Positions 35,956 to 44,275 of a stretch of 64,000 nucleotides of DNA are shown here, piece after piece. This DNA is from Daejeonella sp. Its GTDB lineage: Bacteria > Bacteroidota > Bacteroidia > Sphingobacteriales > Sphingobacteriaceae. The position numbers and the translations under genes were made by a program. Position 1 is the stretch's first letter. Every line of letters begins with the position of its first letter. The notes below the pieces were generated by a model that saw nothing but the letters and a program-made list of their open reading frames with translations, was not told the DNA's origin and made no database searches. Where the stretch lies: the NCBI RefSeq assembly GCF_030695525.1, contig NZ_JAUYSS010000046.1, forward strand, positions 38,295-102,294, in the 5' to 3' direction.

Positions 35956-36105
35956 ATGAAACATTTGGTGTTAAATTTTACGGAAATAATAAAGTGCCTT
36001 GCAGTCAAAATGCAGGTGGCCTACATTTCTAGCGCCATGTTCAACCGTCTCAACTTTCCAATCGGATATTCTTTCCAGGTAAGCAGTAAGGACTTTCTTA
36101 ATTAA
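35956..36105 (+). CDS. 49-residue small protein, paralogue B
   Basis: The partner of the small ORF at 21851-22000. Both have 49 residues, align with no gap and share V21, Y23, S25, R31, the NFPIG block, FQ and SSKDF. The conserved C-terminal part shows many synonymous third-position differences between the copies, so it is under selection as protein. A TAnnTTTG element lies 21 bases upstream, and a GC-rich hairpin starts at the base after the stop codon, as in copy A. Residues 1-20 differ in the two copies. The family is unknown to me; the region has no other gene. Confidence 0.6.
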   Translation: MKHLVLNFTEIIKCLAVKMQVAYISSAMFNRLNFPIGYSFQVSSKDFLN

Positions 36106-36134
36106 GCCCCAACCTTTTTTAACAGGTTTGGGGC
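36106..36134 (+). other. GC-rich hairpin abutting the stop codon of small protein B
   Basis: GCCCCAACC pairs with GGTTTGGGGC (one bulged T). The loop contains six T, but no T run follows the stem. The position relative to the ORF is identical to the hairpin at 22001-22024. Confidence 0.55.
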
Positions 36135-36300
36135 CTTCTGGTCGATCCATTTTATTTTCATTATTTCGTTTCAAAAGCTAAGGACTTTAGGTTATCCTAA
36201 TCTGTTTTCTTTAGCCCGAAGAAATCTTAAGGATAAAATCAGCTATCTCAAAGGAACCGTGCCTTTAACACAGAACAAACAATTATATGGAATTTTAATA

Positions 36301-36723
36301 ATGAATAGTATGAAAATAGCTCAATTGATCTTATCGAAAAATGATTTTGAACTTTTGCAAAACCACCTAAATCTGAGTACCAAACTCTCAGAATTTAACA
36401 AAAAGAAGCTTAGCCTGGAATTAAAAACAGCCAGAGTTCTCAAATCTGAAGATATTCCTGATGACGTTATATCTGAGAATTCCTCTGTAGAGATTGAGGA
36501 TATTGAAAGCGGACAGAAATATAATTTTATTCTGGTCAGCCCCAATAAGGCAGATTACAAAACCAATAGACTTTCTGTTCTGGCACCAATTGGAGTGGCC
36601 TTATTGGGCTATCGTCCGGGAATTGAAGTTGATTGGGAAATGCCAACAGGACTTCGTAAATTCAGGATAGTATCGGTTAAACGAACAACTGAATTGGAAT
36701 CAGGTCAGGGAATTGAGAATTGA
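36301..36723 (+). CDS. Rnk/GreA-GreB family protein
   Basis: A protein of about 140 residues with a short N-terminal helical part and a C-terminal FKBP-like fold of GreA, GreB and Rnk (SVEIEDIESGQKYNFILVSPNKAD, then the conserved PIGVALLGYRPGIEVDW). It lacks the long coiled coil of GreA/GreB, so it matches Rnk, which binds RNA polymerase without transcript-cleavage activity. The start at 36301 (MNSMKIAQ) is preferred to the earlier ATG at 36259, which adds a poorly conserved stretch; ATG 36310 is also possible. Confidence 0.75.
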   Translation: MNSMKIAQLILSKNDFELLQNHLNLSTKLSEFNKKKLSLELKTARVLKSEDIPDDVISENSSVEIEDIESGQKYNFILVSPNKADYKTNRLSVLAPIGVALLGYRPGIEVDWEMPTGLRKFRIVSVKRTTELESGQGIEN

Positions 36724-36848
36724 GAGGGGAGAATTAAGAGTGAATGATAATCAAGCAATTAATACTTGATTCAAATTGAACCAATAATTCTCTGACAACC
36801 AACAACTGAATTCTGATGTCTATCTTAGCCTAAAATTTACTACCCGGA

Positions 36849-38141
36849 ATGGAATTTGGAGCCACACAGTTTTCTGATTTAAATTTGGAGCACCTAAGCG
36901 GTCTGCTTATCAGTATTGGAATAGGATTTCTGATAGGCATGGAGCGGCAATTTTCAAAGGAAACTCAAGAGCAAGAGGAGCAATTTGCGGGAATCAGAAC
37001 CTTTACTATGGTTTCCATGTTTGGGTTTATATCCGCAATATTTTCTGCCGTAATGGGTGCATGGATATTTGGTGCAGTCCTGGTTTGTGTTTTTGCCTTT
37101 GTGATTATATCTTATATGCAGTTTTCCAGGCTGCCCAGTAATAAAGGTGCAACATCAGAATTCGCCCTTCTGATTACTTATATGCTTGGAGGACTGGTGT
37201 TTCTGGGTATGGTCTTGTTTGCACTAATTATCATGGTGGCAATGCTATTACTTCTGGCATTCAGACCAACTATACACCTCTTTGTAGAGAAACTGAAACG
37301 TAAGGAATTACTCGCTATCATCCTATTTGTGGTGATGTCGGCCCTGGTTATTCCTTTTCTTCCGGATGATAATTTCGGGCCCTATGGTTTATGGAACCTG
37401 AAGGAAATCTGGCAAATGGTAGTGCTGGTCTCTGGAACAAGTTTGGTGGGTTATATGATCGCCAAATTTATGGGTGAGAAAGGTACAATGGTCGCGGGAC
37501 TGGTTGGTGGACTTGTTTCCAGCACTTCGGTGGCTCTGACCTTTTCGCGAAAAAGTAAAGAATCAGCATCGGCAAGTTCATCTTTTTATTATGCGATGGG
37601 TATTATCAGTGCCTGTACCATTATGTTTCCAAGAGTTCTTTTTGAGGTTTATGTGATTAATTGGGAACTATTCTTGGAATTATGGGTACCTATACTGATT
37701 ATTTCAATGGCAGGTTTTGGATCTGCTTACTTGATCTATACCTTCAGAAAGGGTAAACCTGGCGGAGACGGAATTGTTCTCAAAAACCCACTTGATCTAG
37801 CCACTGCGATAAAGTTTGCGATACTATATGCAGCGATTCAGTGGCTCGTAAAATTTGCAGGTGTAAATTTCGGGGATAATGGAACCTATATCGCCGGTGC
37901 AATTTCAGGAATAACAGACGTGGATGCGATCACCCTTTCTATGGCTAAAATGGCTAAATCAGGAGGAGATTCTGCCACTGCCATTAACACGATTTTAATA
38001 GCTGCATTGTCCAATACCCTGGTCAAGTTCATGATTGTGCTCAGCATTGGAAGTGTCGAATTACGTAAAACCGCTTTTTTTGGATTTTGTGCTATTTTTC
38101 TTACCGGATCAGCCTATTTTCTTCTCTTTGCCAATTTCTGA
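36849..38141 (+). CDS. MgtC/SapB plus DUF4010 membrane protein
   Basis: A 430-residue protein with about 12 membrane helices. The N-terminal third is MgtC-like (IGIGFLIGMERQF, then GIRTFTMVSMFGF) and the rest is the DUF4010 domain (GLVGGLVSSTSVALTFSRKS, and AGAISGITDVDAITLSMAKM). The family is found in many bacteria and has no settled function; ion transport or virulence-related Mg2+ homeostasis has been proposed for MgtC itself. It stands alone between the Rnk-like and YbhB genes. Confidence 0.83.
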   Translation: MEFGATQFSDLNLEHLSGLLISIGIGFLIGMERQFSKETQEQEEQFAGIRTFTMVSMFGFISAIFSAVMGAWIFGAVLVCVFAFVIISYMQFSRLPSNKGATSEFALLITYMLGGLVFLGMVLFALIIMVAMLLLLAFRPTIHLFVEKLKRKELLAIILFVVMSALVIPFLPDDNFGPYGLWNLKEIWQMVVLVSGTSLVGYMIAKFMGEKGTMVAGLVGGLVSSTSVALTFSRKSKESASASSSFYYAMGIISACTIMFPRVLFEVYVINWELFLELWVPILIISMAGFGSAYLIYTFRKGKPGGDGIVLKNPLDLATAIKFAILYAAIQWLVKFAGVNFGDNGTYIAGAISGITDVDAITLSMAKMAKSGGDSATAINTILIAALSNTLVKFMIVLSIGSVELRKTAFFGFCAIFLTGSAYFLLFANF

Positions 38142-38237
38142 AGACATTCAATTTGATATCCTTTATTTTACAGGCTTCATGCTGAATGAACCAATATAAT
38201 TACTAATTTGCCGTTCGTATTTTAAACATTAACCGAA

Positions 38238-38819
38238 ATGAAGAAGATATTTTCAATCGCTGCATTACTACTTAGTATTGCTTACTTAAGCAATGCACAA
38301 ACTACTCCGGCACCAATGACTCTCTCCACCAATGCTTTTGCTGACGGGTCAATCATACCGGTGAAATTCAGCCAGGCTGCTCCTGGAGCAGCACCGGGTG
38401 AAGGAACTTCTCCTGCATTATCCTGGGGAAATGTACCTGCCGGAACTAAAAGTTTACTGCTTCATATGCATGATCTTGATTTTGTCAGGAATAAAACCAC
38501 AGATGATCAGGTACACTGGCTGGTATGGAATATCCCTGCAAATTCCACAGGTTTTCCTGAAGGTCTTCCAAGAGGTGAGAAATTACCAGATGGCAGTTAC
38601 CAGATAAGCGTGACTGGTCCGGTATACCGGGGTCCCGGAGCAGCGGCAAATGGCCCGCTGCATCATTATATGTTCGAAATTCTGGCCCTGGATATCACAC
38701 TTGATTTTCCGGCAGTAAACAATGACCCTTTCGACACCAGAGCTAAAATTATGCAGACCATACAGGGACATATATTAGGTAAAGCTGTAATAGGAGGACT
38801 GTTTAAAAGGCCTCAATAA
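38238..38819 (+). CDS. YbhB/YbcL (PEBP, Raf kinase inhibitor-like) periplasmic protein
   Basis: A 193-residue exported protein with a clean signal peptide ending SNAQ. The phosphatidylethanolamine-binding protein fold is marked by GTSPALSW, LHMHDLDF, VHWLVWNIP and YRGPGAAANGPLHHY. Prokaryotic PEBPs bind anions or small ligands in a pocket lined by this Asp/His set; their cellular role is not settled. A terminator follows at 38868-38897. Confidence 0.9.
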   Translation: MKKIFSIAALLLSIAYLSNAQTTPAPMTLSTNAFADGSIIPVKFSQAAPGAAPGEGTSPALSWGNVPAGTKSLLLHMHDLDFVRNKTTDDQVHWLVWNIPANSTGFPEGLPRGEKLPDGSYQISVTGPVYRGPGAAANGPLHHYMFEILALDITLDFPAVNNDPFDTRAKIMQTIQGHILGKAVIGGLFKRPQ

Positions 38820-38833
38820 AATGAAATAAAAAC

Positions 38834-38847
38834 TTGATTCAGATCAA
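38834..38847. promoter_or_regulatory. FNR-like operator upstream of the DODA-type gene
   Basis: TTGATTCAGATCAA is the canonical FNR consensus; with one base either side it forms CTTGAT-TCAG-ATCAAG, a perfect palindrome. It lies 15 bases after the ybhB stop and about 58 bases before the end of a TATTTTTG element (38891-38898), close to class I spacing. Confidence 0.65.
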
Positions 38848-38867
38848 GGCCTTTTTACCTCATAGCA

Positions 38868-38897
38868 ATAGCACCGGAATTTTCAGGTGCTATTTTT
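38868..38897 (+). terminator. Rho-independent terminator of ybhB
   Basis: ATAGCACC at 38868-38875 pairs perfectly with GGTGCTAT at 38886-38893 across ten bases, followed by a short T run. The right arm and T run overlap the TATTTTTG promoter candidate of the next gene. Confidence 0.75.
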
Positions 38898-38921
38898 GTA
38901 AACGATAATTGATTAAATGCC

Positions 38922-39755
38922 ATGTCAGGTCTCAGTAAATTCAACAGATTTACCAGTGGTTTAAAGGAAGACGGGAACCTGATGCCTGTACTTTTTATCG
39001 GTCATGGTTCACCTATGAATGGAATTGAGGATAATGAATTTTCCCAGCGATGGAAACAACTGGCCCGTGAAATACCTCTGCCTGCAGCTGTGCTGGTTAT
39101 TTCGGCTCACTGGTTAAGCAAAGGCACCAAAGTCACCGCAATGGATTTCCCCACTACGATCCATGATTTCGGGGGATTCCCACAGGCTCTGTTTGAGATT
39201 CAATACCCTGCACCCGGTAGTATTCAGCTTGCGAATGAAACTATTTCATTGTTACACTCAGTTCATGCAGAACCAGATCATGACTGGGGTCTTGACCATG
39301 GAGCCTGGACGGTGGTCAGGCATATGTACCCCGAAGCCAATGTCCCCGTATTACAAATGAGTATCGATTATTCTAAGGGACCGCAACTCCATTACGATCT
39401 TGCAAAAGACCTTTATTCTTTACGTAAAAAGGGAGTTCTGATTCTTGGAAGCGGTAATATGGTTCATAATTTAAGTATGGTTGCATGGGATCGTTTGAAT
39501 GAACCCGGTTTCGGTTACGATTGGGCTTACGAACTAAATGATAAGTTTAAACAATTGATTGCGAATGGTGATCATCTGTCATTGATTAATTTCAGTACGA
39601 TCAGCCCGGATATTTCAAAGGCTATACCCACAACCGAACATTACCTACCCTTGTTGTACAATTTAGGCCTCCAGGGAAAGAACGAGGTGGTCTCATTTTT
39701 TAATGATAAAGCGGTAGGAGGCTCATTGACTATGACCTCGGTAAGGATTGGGTAA
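38922..39755 (+). CDS. DODA-type extradiol aromatic ring-opening dioxygenase
   Basis: A 277-residue non-heme iron enzyme of the LigB/DODA superfamily, YgiD-like. The metal site is in FIGHGSPMN with the family histidines in SAHWLSKGT and DHGAWTV, and the C-terminal ALL-like end GSLTMTSVRIG. It would open a catechol ring such as DOPA using O2. A canonical FNR-like box precedes it, which is odd for an oxygen-dependent enzyme; activation at low rather than zero oxygen, or repression, is possible. The stop codon sits within an inverted-repeat stem (39747-39822). Confidence 0.88.
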   Translation: MSGLSKFNRFTSGLKEDGNLMPVLFIGHGSPMNGIEDNEFSQRWKQLAREIPLPAAVLVISAHWLSKGTKVTAMDFPTTIHDFGGFPQALFEIQYPAPGSIQLANETISLLHSVHAEPDHDWGLDHGAWTVVRHMYPEANVPVLQMSIDYSKGPQLHYDLAKDLYSLRKKGVLILGSGNMVHNLSMVAWDRLNEPGFGYDWAYELNDKFKQLIANGDHLSLINFSTISPDISKAIPTTEHYLPLLYNLGLQGKNEVVSFFNDKAVGGSLTMTSVRIG

Positions 39756-39822
39756 ATCCTGATTTGAAAGCCATCTGCTGGTGCACGCGTGCCGCGTGAA
39801 CCAAAATTGGACTTTACCCAAT
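39747..39822. repeat. nested inverted repeat at the 3' end of the DODA-type gene
   Basis: ATTGGGTAAA at 39747-39756 pairs with TTTACCCAAT at 39813-39822, and inside it GGTGCACGCG at 39780 pairs with CGCGTGAACC at 39793 around TGC. The stop codon of the upstream gene is in the outer stem. A further weak repeat, GCATgcGTGAA with TTCACttATGC, lies at 39893-39925. The 370-base gap to fucP holds no convincing gene. Confidence 0.5.
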
Positions 39823-40125
39823 ATGTTTATAAATATTCACGGAATTGGTTATTTCAACAGATTACCCATGCATTTAGATGTGGTACAAGCGGCATGCGTG
39901 AACCATCATTCGATTCACTTATGCAGGCATTCTTTTTGGGCTAAGCCTGATTCTCATTGGAAATTTCAAAAACATTACTTATAAAGAGAATCCTTTAAAA
40001 TAAAATCACCCGAATTAGTATTATTGTATTGTAATCCTCAGGCCATTCCGGCTGTCATGTTAAAATTAATATTTTTCAGACTAAGGGAAATACATTAACT
40101 ACGGGACATATTATTACAGGATTAT

Positions 40126-41382
40126 ATGGCAAAGAACAAGTACTTCTTCCCTTTTATCATGGTTACCTCTCTTTTTTTCATGTGGGGTTTTGTTCATAAC
40201 CTGGATCCTATATTAATTCCTCATTTAAAGAAATCTTTCAGCCTGAATGTATTGCAGTCATCCCTGGTAGATTCTGCAGTTTTTATTGCTTACCTGCTCC
40301 TGGCCATTCCAGCAGGGATACTGATGAAAAGGTATGGTTATAAGACCGGAATTTTATCAGGATTGGTCTTATTTGCAATCGGTTCTTTTTTGTTTATTCC
40401 GGCAGCAAACACACAGCAATATTCATTCTTTCTTGGAGCCTTGTTTATTATTTCATGCGGACTTACGATTCTCGAAACAGCGGCTAATCCTTACGTCTCA
40501 TTGTTGGGTGATCCTGAGACTGCAACCAGCAGGCTTAATTTTGCCCAGTCATTTAACGGATTGGCGGCTACCATCGCTCCGATCATAGGAGCACGATTTA
40601 TTTTAACAGAAGGGTACAGCGAAGAGGAATTGAATGCTATGACTGAGAATGCAAGGCAGCTCGCACTGGCTTCTGAAGCCTCAACGGTGAAGGCCCCATA
40701 TTTTATTCTGGGAAGTTTTATTCTGTTTATTGCACTTATCTTTTATTTCCTGCGGCTTCCTGAAGTAGAGGATAAGGATGAGAGCAAAAGCCTCAACGTA
40801 TTCAGGGCACTGAGACACCGGCATCTAACCTGGGCGGTTGTAGCACAGTTTTTCTATGTTGGTGCTCAGGTCTGTGTTTTCAGCTTTTTTATTTTGTATG
40901 CAGTAGAAGTTGCTGGTATTGACAGTGTTCTGGCTGCAGATTACCTGGGCTGGGGCTGTGGATTAGCGTTTATGATCGGGAGGTTTTTTGGTGTCTTTTT
41001 GATGAAATTTATTGCTTCCGAACGCTTGCTGGCTATTTATTCTGTAATCTGTATTTTACTTAGCCTTGTAGCCACTTTTAGTCTTGGATTCATAGCTATT
41101 TACGCTGTAATTGGAATTACATTCTTTATGTCTATTATGTTTCCAACAATTTTCTCATTGGGAATAAAGGGATTAGGAAGTGATACCCAATATGGTAGCA
41201 GTTTAATAGTAATGGCTATTTTTGGTGGAGCTGTTCTGCCCTTGGTTTTTGGCTATATTTCGGATCTTAGCGGGAAGGTTCAATATGGTCAGATTGTGAG
41301 TTTGCTTTGTTTTTGCGTGATCCTGGCTTTTGCAGTAAAAGGATATAAAGTCATAAAACCTCAAATTAAAAACTATGCGTAG
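40126..41382 (+). CDS. fucP: L-fucose permease (MFS, FucP family)
   Basis: A 418-residue sugar:proton symporter with 12 membrane helices. The FucP markers FFMWGFVHNLDPILIPHLKK at the N-terminus and ETAANPYVSLLGDPETATSRLNFAQSFNGL in order are unmistakable, including the conserved Asn/Asp of the first helix. It imports L-fucose through the inner membrane and heads the operon. Its stop overlaps the mutarotase start by 8 bases. Confidence 0.9.
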   Translation: MAKNKYFFPFIMVTSLFFMWGFVHNLDPILIPHLKKSFSLNVLQSSLVDSAVFIAYLLLAIPAGILMKRYGYKTGILSGLVLFAIGSFLFIPAANTQQYSFFLGALFIISCGLTILETAANPYVSLLGDPETATSRLNFAQSFNGLAATIAPIIGARFILTEGYSEEELNAMTENARQLALASEASTVKAPYFILGSFILFIALIFYFLRLPEVEDKDESKSLNVFRALRHRHLTWAVVAQFFYVGAQVCVFSFFILYAVEVAGIDSVLAADYLGWGCGLAFMIGRFFGVFLMKFIASERLLAIYSVICILLSLVATFSLGFIAIYAVIGITFFMSIMFPTIFSLGIKGLGSDTQYGSSLIVMAIFGGAVLPLVFGYISDLSGKVQYGQIVSLLCFCVILAFAVKGYKVIKPQIKNYA

Positions 41383-41704
41383 ATATTGTCTTGCCGTCGA
41401 TTTAAAGGACGATCCTAAACTCATTGAAGAATATGAATTATGGCATAAAAAAGTCTGGCCCGAAATCATTCAGAGTATCCGTTCTTCAGGGATTGAGGAC
41501 ATGAAAATATACCGTTATTCAAACCGTCTTTTCATGATTATGGAGGTAAATGATGAATTCAGCTTTGAAAAAAAGGCTGCGGCCGACCTTTCGGATCCCA
41601 AAGTTCAGGAATGGGAGGAATTTATGTGGAATTTTCAGCAAGCTATTCCGGGAGCAAAGCCGGGTGAAAAATGGGTTTTAATGGAAAAAATATTTCAACT
41701 ATAA
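41375..41704 (+). CDS. L-fucose/L-rhamnose mutarotase family protein
   Basis: A 109-residue ferredoxin-like fold protein of the RhaM (DUF718) family. The catalytic-type motif LWHKKVWPEI is near residue 22, followed by YRYSNRLFMIMEV and KAAADLSDPKVQEWEEFMW. In this operon it should interconvert the alpha and beta anomers of L-fucose so that the dehydrogenase receives the right form. It overlaps fucP by 8 bases and is 6 bases from the dehydratase gene. Confidence 0.85.
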   Translation: MRRYCLAVDLKDDPKLIEEYELWHKKVWPEIIQSIRSSGIEDMKIYRYSNRLFMIMEVNDEFSFEKKAAADLSDPKVQEWEEFMWNFQQAIPGAKPGEKWVLMEKIFQL

Positions 41705-41710
41705 TTACAA

Positions 41711-43387
41711 ATGAATACTAATTTCGAAGAGGGGAAAAAACACAGATTTCTGCAGATTCATCCACAGGATAATGTTCTGGTTGCATTGCAGGATCTTGCT
41801 AAGGGCGAAGTAATAGATTTTGGAGGAAAGACACTGGTACTCAGTACTGCTGTAGAATCGAAACATAAGTTTACGCTCCTGCCATTTAAAAAAGGGGAGA
41901 GGATTATCATGTACGGGGTCCTTGTTGGTATAGCCAATCAGGAAATTGGGCAGGGTGAAACCATTTCAGTGCATAATGTAGATCATGCTTCCAGTGAGTA
42001 TGCCCTTGGGAAGCGCAAAACTCATTGGGATAAGCCCGATACTTCGGCCTTTAGGTCTAAAACATTTAATGGATTTCACCGTGCAGATGGTTCGGTTGGA
42101 ACACGGAATTTTTGGCTGGTAATTCCTCTGGTTTTTTGTGAAAACAGAAATGTAAATGTACTCAAGGAAGCTCTGGATGAAAAATTGGGCTACAAGAAGG
42201 TTCAAAGTTATGAAAATGAAGTCGAAAGTCTGATCTCCCTTTACAAAACAGGAAAATCAACCGAAGAAATTCTGAATGCCGATTTACAGGCTACACCCAA
42301 TGAAGCAAAGAGAATCCGTTTATTCCCTAATGTGGATGGAGTGAAATTCATTACCCATGATATGGGCTGTGGAGGTATAAAGCTGGATGCGGATAGTTTA
42401 TGCGGGCTGATAGCCGGATATATAACCCATCCAAATGTTGCGGGGGCTACAATACTGAGTTTAGGTTGCCAGCATTCGGAGGTCAGCACCTTACAGAACG
42501 AAATAAGGAAGCGTGATCCGCAATTCAGTAAGCCAATGGCTATTCTCGAACAACAGGCATTGGGGACTGAAACGAACTTAATGCAGGAGGCTTTGAAACG
42601 TACTTTTGCTGGTCTGATTGAAGCGAATAAAAATGAACGGAAAACGGCACCAATTTCGAAGATTTGTATCGGTTTGGAGTGTGGTGGCTCGGATGGATTT
42701 TCGGGTATATCGGCAAATCCTGCGCTTGGATATGTGTCAGATATTCTGGTATCATTGGGCGGATCAGTTGTTCTTTCAGAATTCCCGGAGCTTTGTGGAG
42801 TAGAACAGGAACTTAGTGATCGATGTGTGGACGAAGAAACTGCAACCCGATTTATGCATCTGATGAATACTTATAATGCGAGGGCGGTAGCTGATGGATC
42901 CGGTTTTTATGCCAATCCATCCCCCGGAAATATACGCGACGGGTTGATTACTGATGCAATGAAATCTGCCGGAGCTGCTAAAAAAGGTGGATCCTCACCA
43001 GTAACAGCTGTTCTTGATTATCCTGAAAAGATTAATAAAATGGGACTGAACCTACTGTGTACTCCTGGAAGCGATGTTGAAAGTACCACTGCAGAAGTGG
43101 CCGCAGGTGCCAATATCGTGCTTTTTACTACAGGATTGGGTACCCCGACGGGGAATCCGGTTACACCGGTTATCAAGCTGAGTACCAATACAAAAACATT
43201 TCTGAAAATGCCTGATATTATCGATATTAACTGCGGAACGATTATCGACGGTTCGGAGACCATAAAGGAGAACGCCCATCGGATTTTGGACTATGTGATC
43301 AGGGTTGCTAGCGGCGAAGAGCAACCTAAAGCTATGCAATTGGGTCAGGACGATTTTATCCCATGGAAACGTGGTGTTTCATTATAA
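41711..43387 (+). CDS. UxaA-family dehydratase, probable L-fuconate dehydratase
   Basis: A 558-residue protein with an N-terminal SAF-type domain (residues 1-95) and a UxaA altronate-dehydratase core (FHRADGSVGTRNFW, HDMGCGGIK, GLECGGSDGFSG, TPGNPVTPVIK). These enzymes eliminate water from sugar acids using iron or another divalent metal; cysteines in DMGCGG and ECGGSDG may hold it. In the known L-fucose oxidation route this step is done by an enolase-type dehydratase, which is absent here, so this protein most likely replaces it. That substrate assignment is inferred from the operon. Confidence 0.82.
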   Translation: MNTNFEEGKKHRFLQIHPQDNVLVALQDLAKGEVIDFGGKTLVLSTAVESKHKFTLLPFKKGERIIMYGVLVGIANQEIGQGETISVHNVDHASSEYALGKRKTHWDKPDTSAFRSKTFNGFHRADGSVGTRNFWLVIPLVFCENRNVNVLKEALDEKLGYKKVQSYENEVESLISLYKTGKSTEEILNADLQATPNEAKRIRLFPNVDGVKFITHDMGCGGIKLDADSLCGLIAGYITHPNVAGATILSLGCQHSEVSTLQNEIRKRDPQFSKPMAILEQQALGTETNLMQEALKRTFAGLIEANKNERKTAPISKICIGLECGGSDGFSGISANPALGYVSDILVSLGGSVVLSEFPELCGVEQELSDRCVDEETATRFMHLMNTYNARAVADGSGFYANPSPGNIRDGLITDAMKSAGAAKKGGSSPVTAVLDYPEKINKMGLNLLCTPGSDVESTTAEVAAGANIVLFTTGLGTPTGNPVTPVIKLSTNTKTFLKMPDIIDINCGTIIDGSETIKENAHRILDYVIRVASGEEQPKAMQLGQDDFIPWKRGVSL

Positions 43388-43409
43388 TTTTATCAAATTT
43401 TTAAATATT

Positions 43410-44174
43410 ATGTTTAGCTTAAAAGGAAAAACAGCCGTAATTACAGGAGGCGGAAGTGGTATCGGAAGAGGTATCGCAATGGTGTTTGCAGCCCAGGGTG
43501 CCAATGTGAAGATCATTGAATTGAACCAGGATGCGGGTCTTGCAGTAGTAAAAGAGATTACAGATAATGGTGGAATAGCTTCTGCACATGCTTGTGATGT
43601 TTCAAAACAGGCAGATGTGCTTTCGCTGTTTAACAGTATCGGTCAGATCGATATTCTGGTTAATAATGCAGGTATTGCGCATGTAGGAAGAGCCGACACG
43701 ACTTCTGAAGCAGATATGGACAGGATCTATAATGTCAATGTGAAAGGCGCCTACAATTGCCTTTTCGCTGCAATTCCATTGATGAAGAAAAGCGGCGGTG
43801 GTGCCATTCTGAACCTGGCATCTATCGTGGCTATTGTGGGTGTAGCTGATCGCTTTGCCTATTCAATGAGTAAAGGTGCAATTTATGCAATGACACTTTC
43901 GGTAGCAAAAGATTATCTTGATGATAAGATCCGTTGCAATAGTATCTCACCTGCAAGGGTACATACACCCTTTGTAGATGGATTTATTGCCAAAAACTAT
44001 CCTGGTCAGGAAAAAGAAATGTTCGAGAAACTGTCTAAAACACAGCCTGTTGGCAGAATGGCAAGGCCTGAGGATATCGCAGCTATCGCACTATACTTGT
44101 GTTCGGATGAAGCCAGCTTCGTAACAGGGAATGATTATCCGATAGATGGAGGTTTTATTAAGCTGAATAGCTAA
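43410..44174 (+). CDS. SDR oxidoreductase, probable 2-keto-3-deoxy-L-fuconate dehydrogenase
   Basis: A 254-residue short-chain dehydrogenase. The start at 43410 (MFSLKGKTAVITGG) is chosen because the in-frame ATG at 43305 lies inside the previous gene. It has TGGGSGIGRG for NAD binding, NNAG, and the active-site YSMSK. The usual SDR tetramer C-terminus (TGNDYPIDGG) is present. Position in the operon, after the dehydratase and before the FAH hydrolase, fits oxidation of 2-keto-3-deoxy-L-fuconate to the 2,4-diketo acid. Confidence 0.85.
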   Translation: MFSLKGKTAVITGGGSGIGRGIAMVFAAQGANVKIIELNQDAGLAVVKEITDNGGIASAHACDVSKQADVLSLFNSIGQIDILVNNAGIAHVGRADTTSEADMDRIYNVNVKGAYNCLFAAIPLMKKSGGGAILNLASIVAIVGVADRFAYSMSKGAIYAMTLSVAKDYLDDKIRCNSISPARVHTPFVDGFIAKNYPGQEKEMFEKLSKTQPVGRMARPEDIAAIALYLCSDEASFVTGNDYPIDGGFIKLNS

Positions 44175-44275
44175 TCTATACAACTCAAACAATGCCGCAG
44201 GGCCTATTTTTTTAAACGGATGGACTATTTGTTGCCTAAACAGAAAGGATCATCCATACAAAATTCAATAAACAG

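Noticed and set aside
35971..36174. 67-residue minus-strand frame opposite small protein B
   Set aside because: It is the antisense of the conserved small ORF; the third-position substitution pattern supports the plus strand.
39781..39984. 67-residue open frame between the DODA-type gene and fucP
   Set aside because: It runs through palindromic DNA, has no recognisable family and unusual His/Cys content; it is most likely chance.
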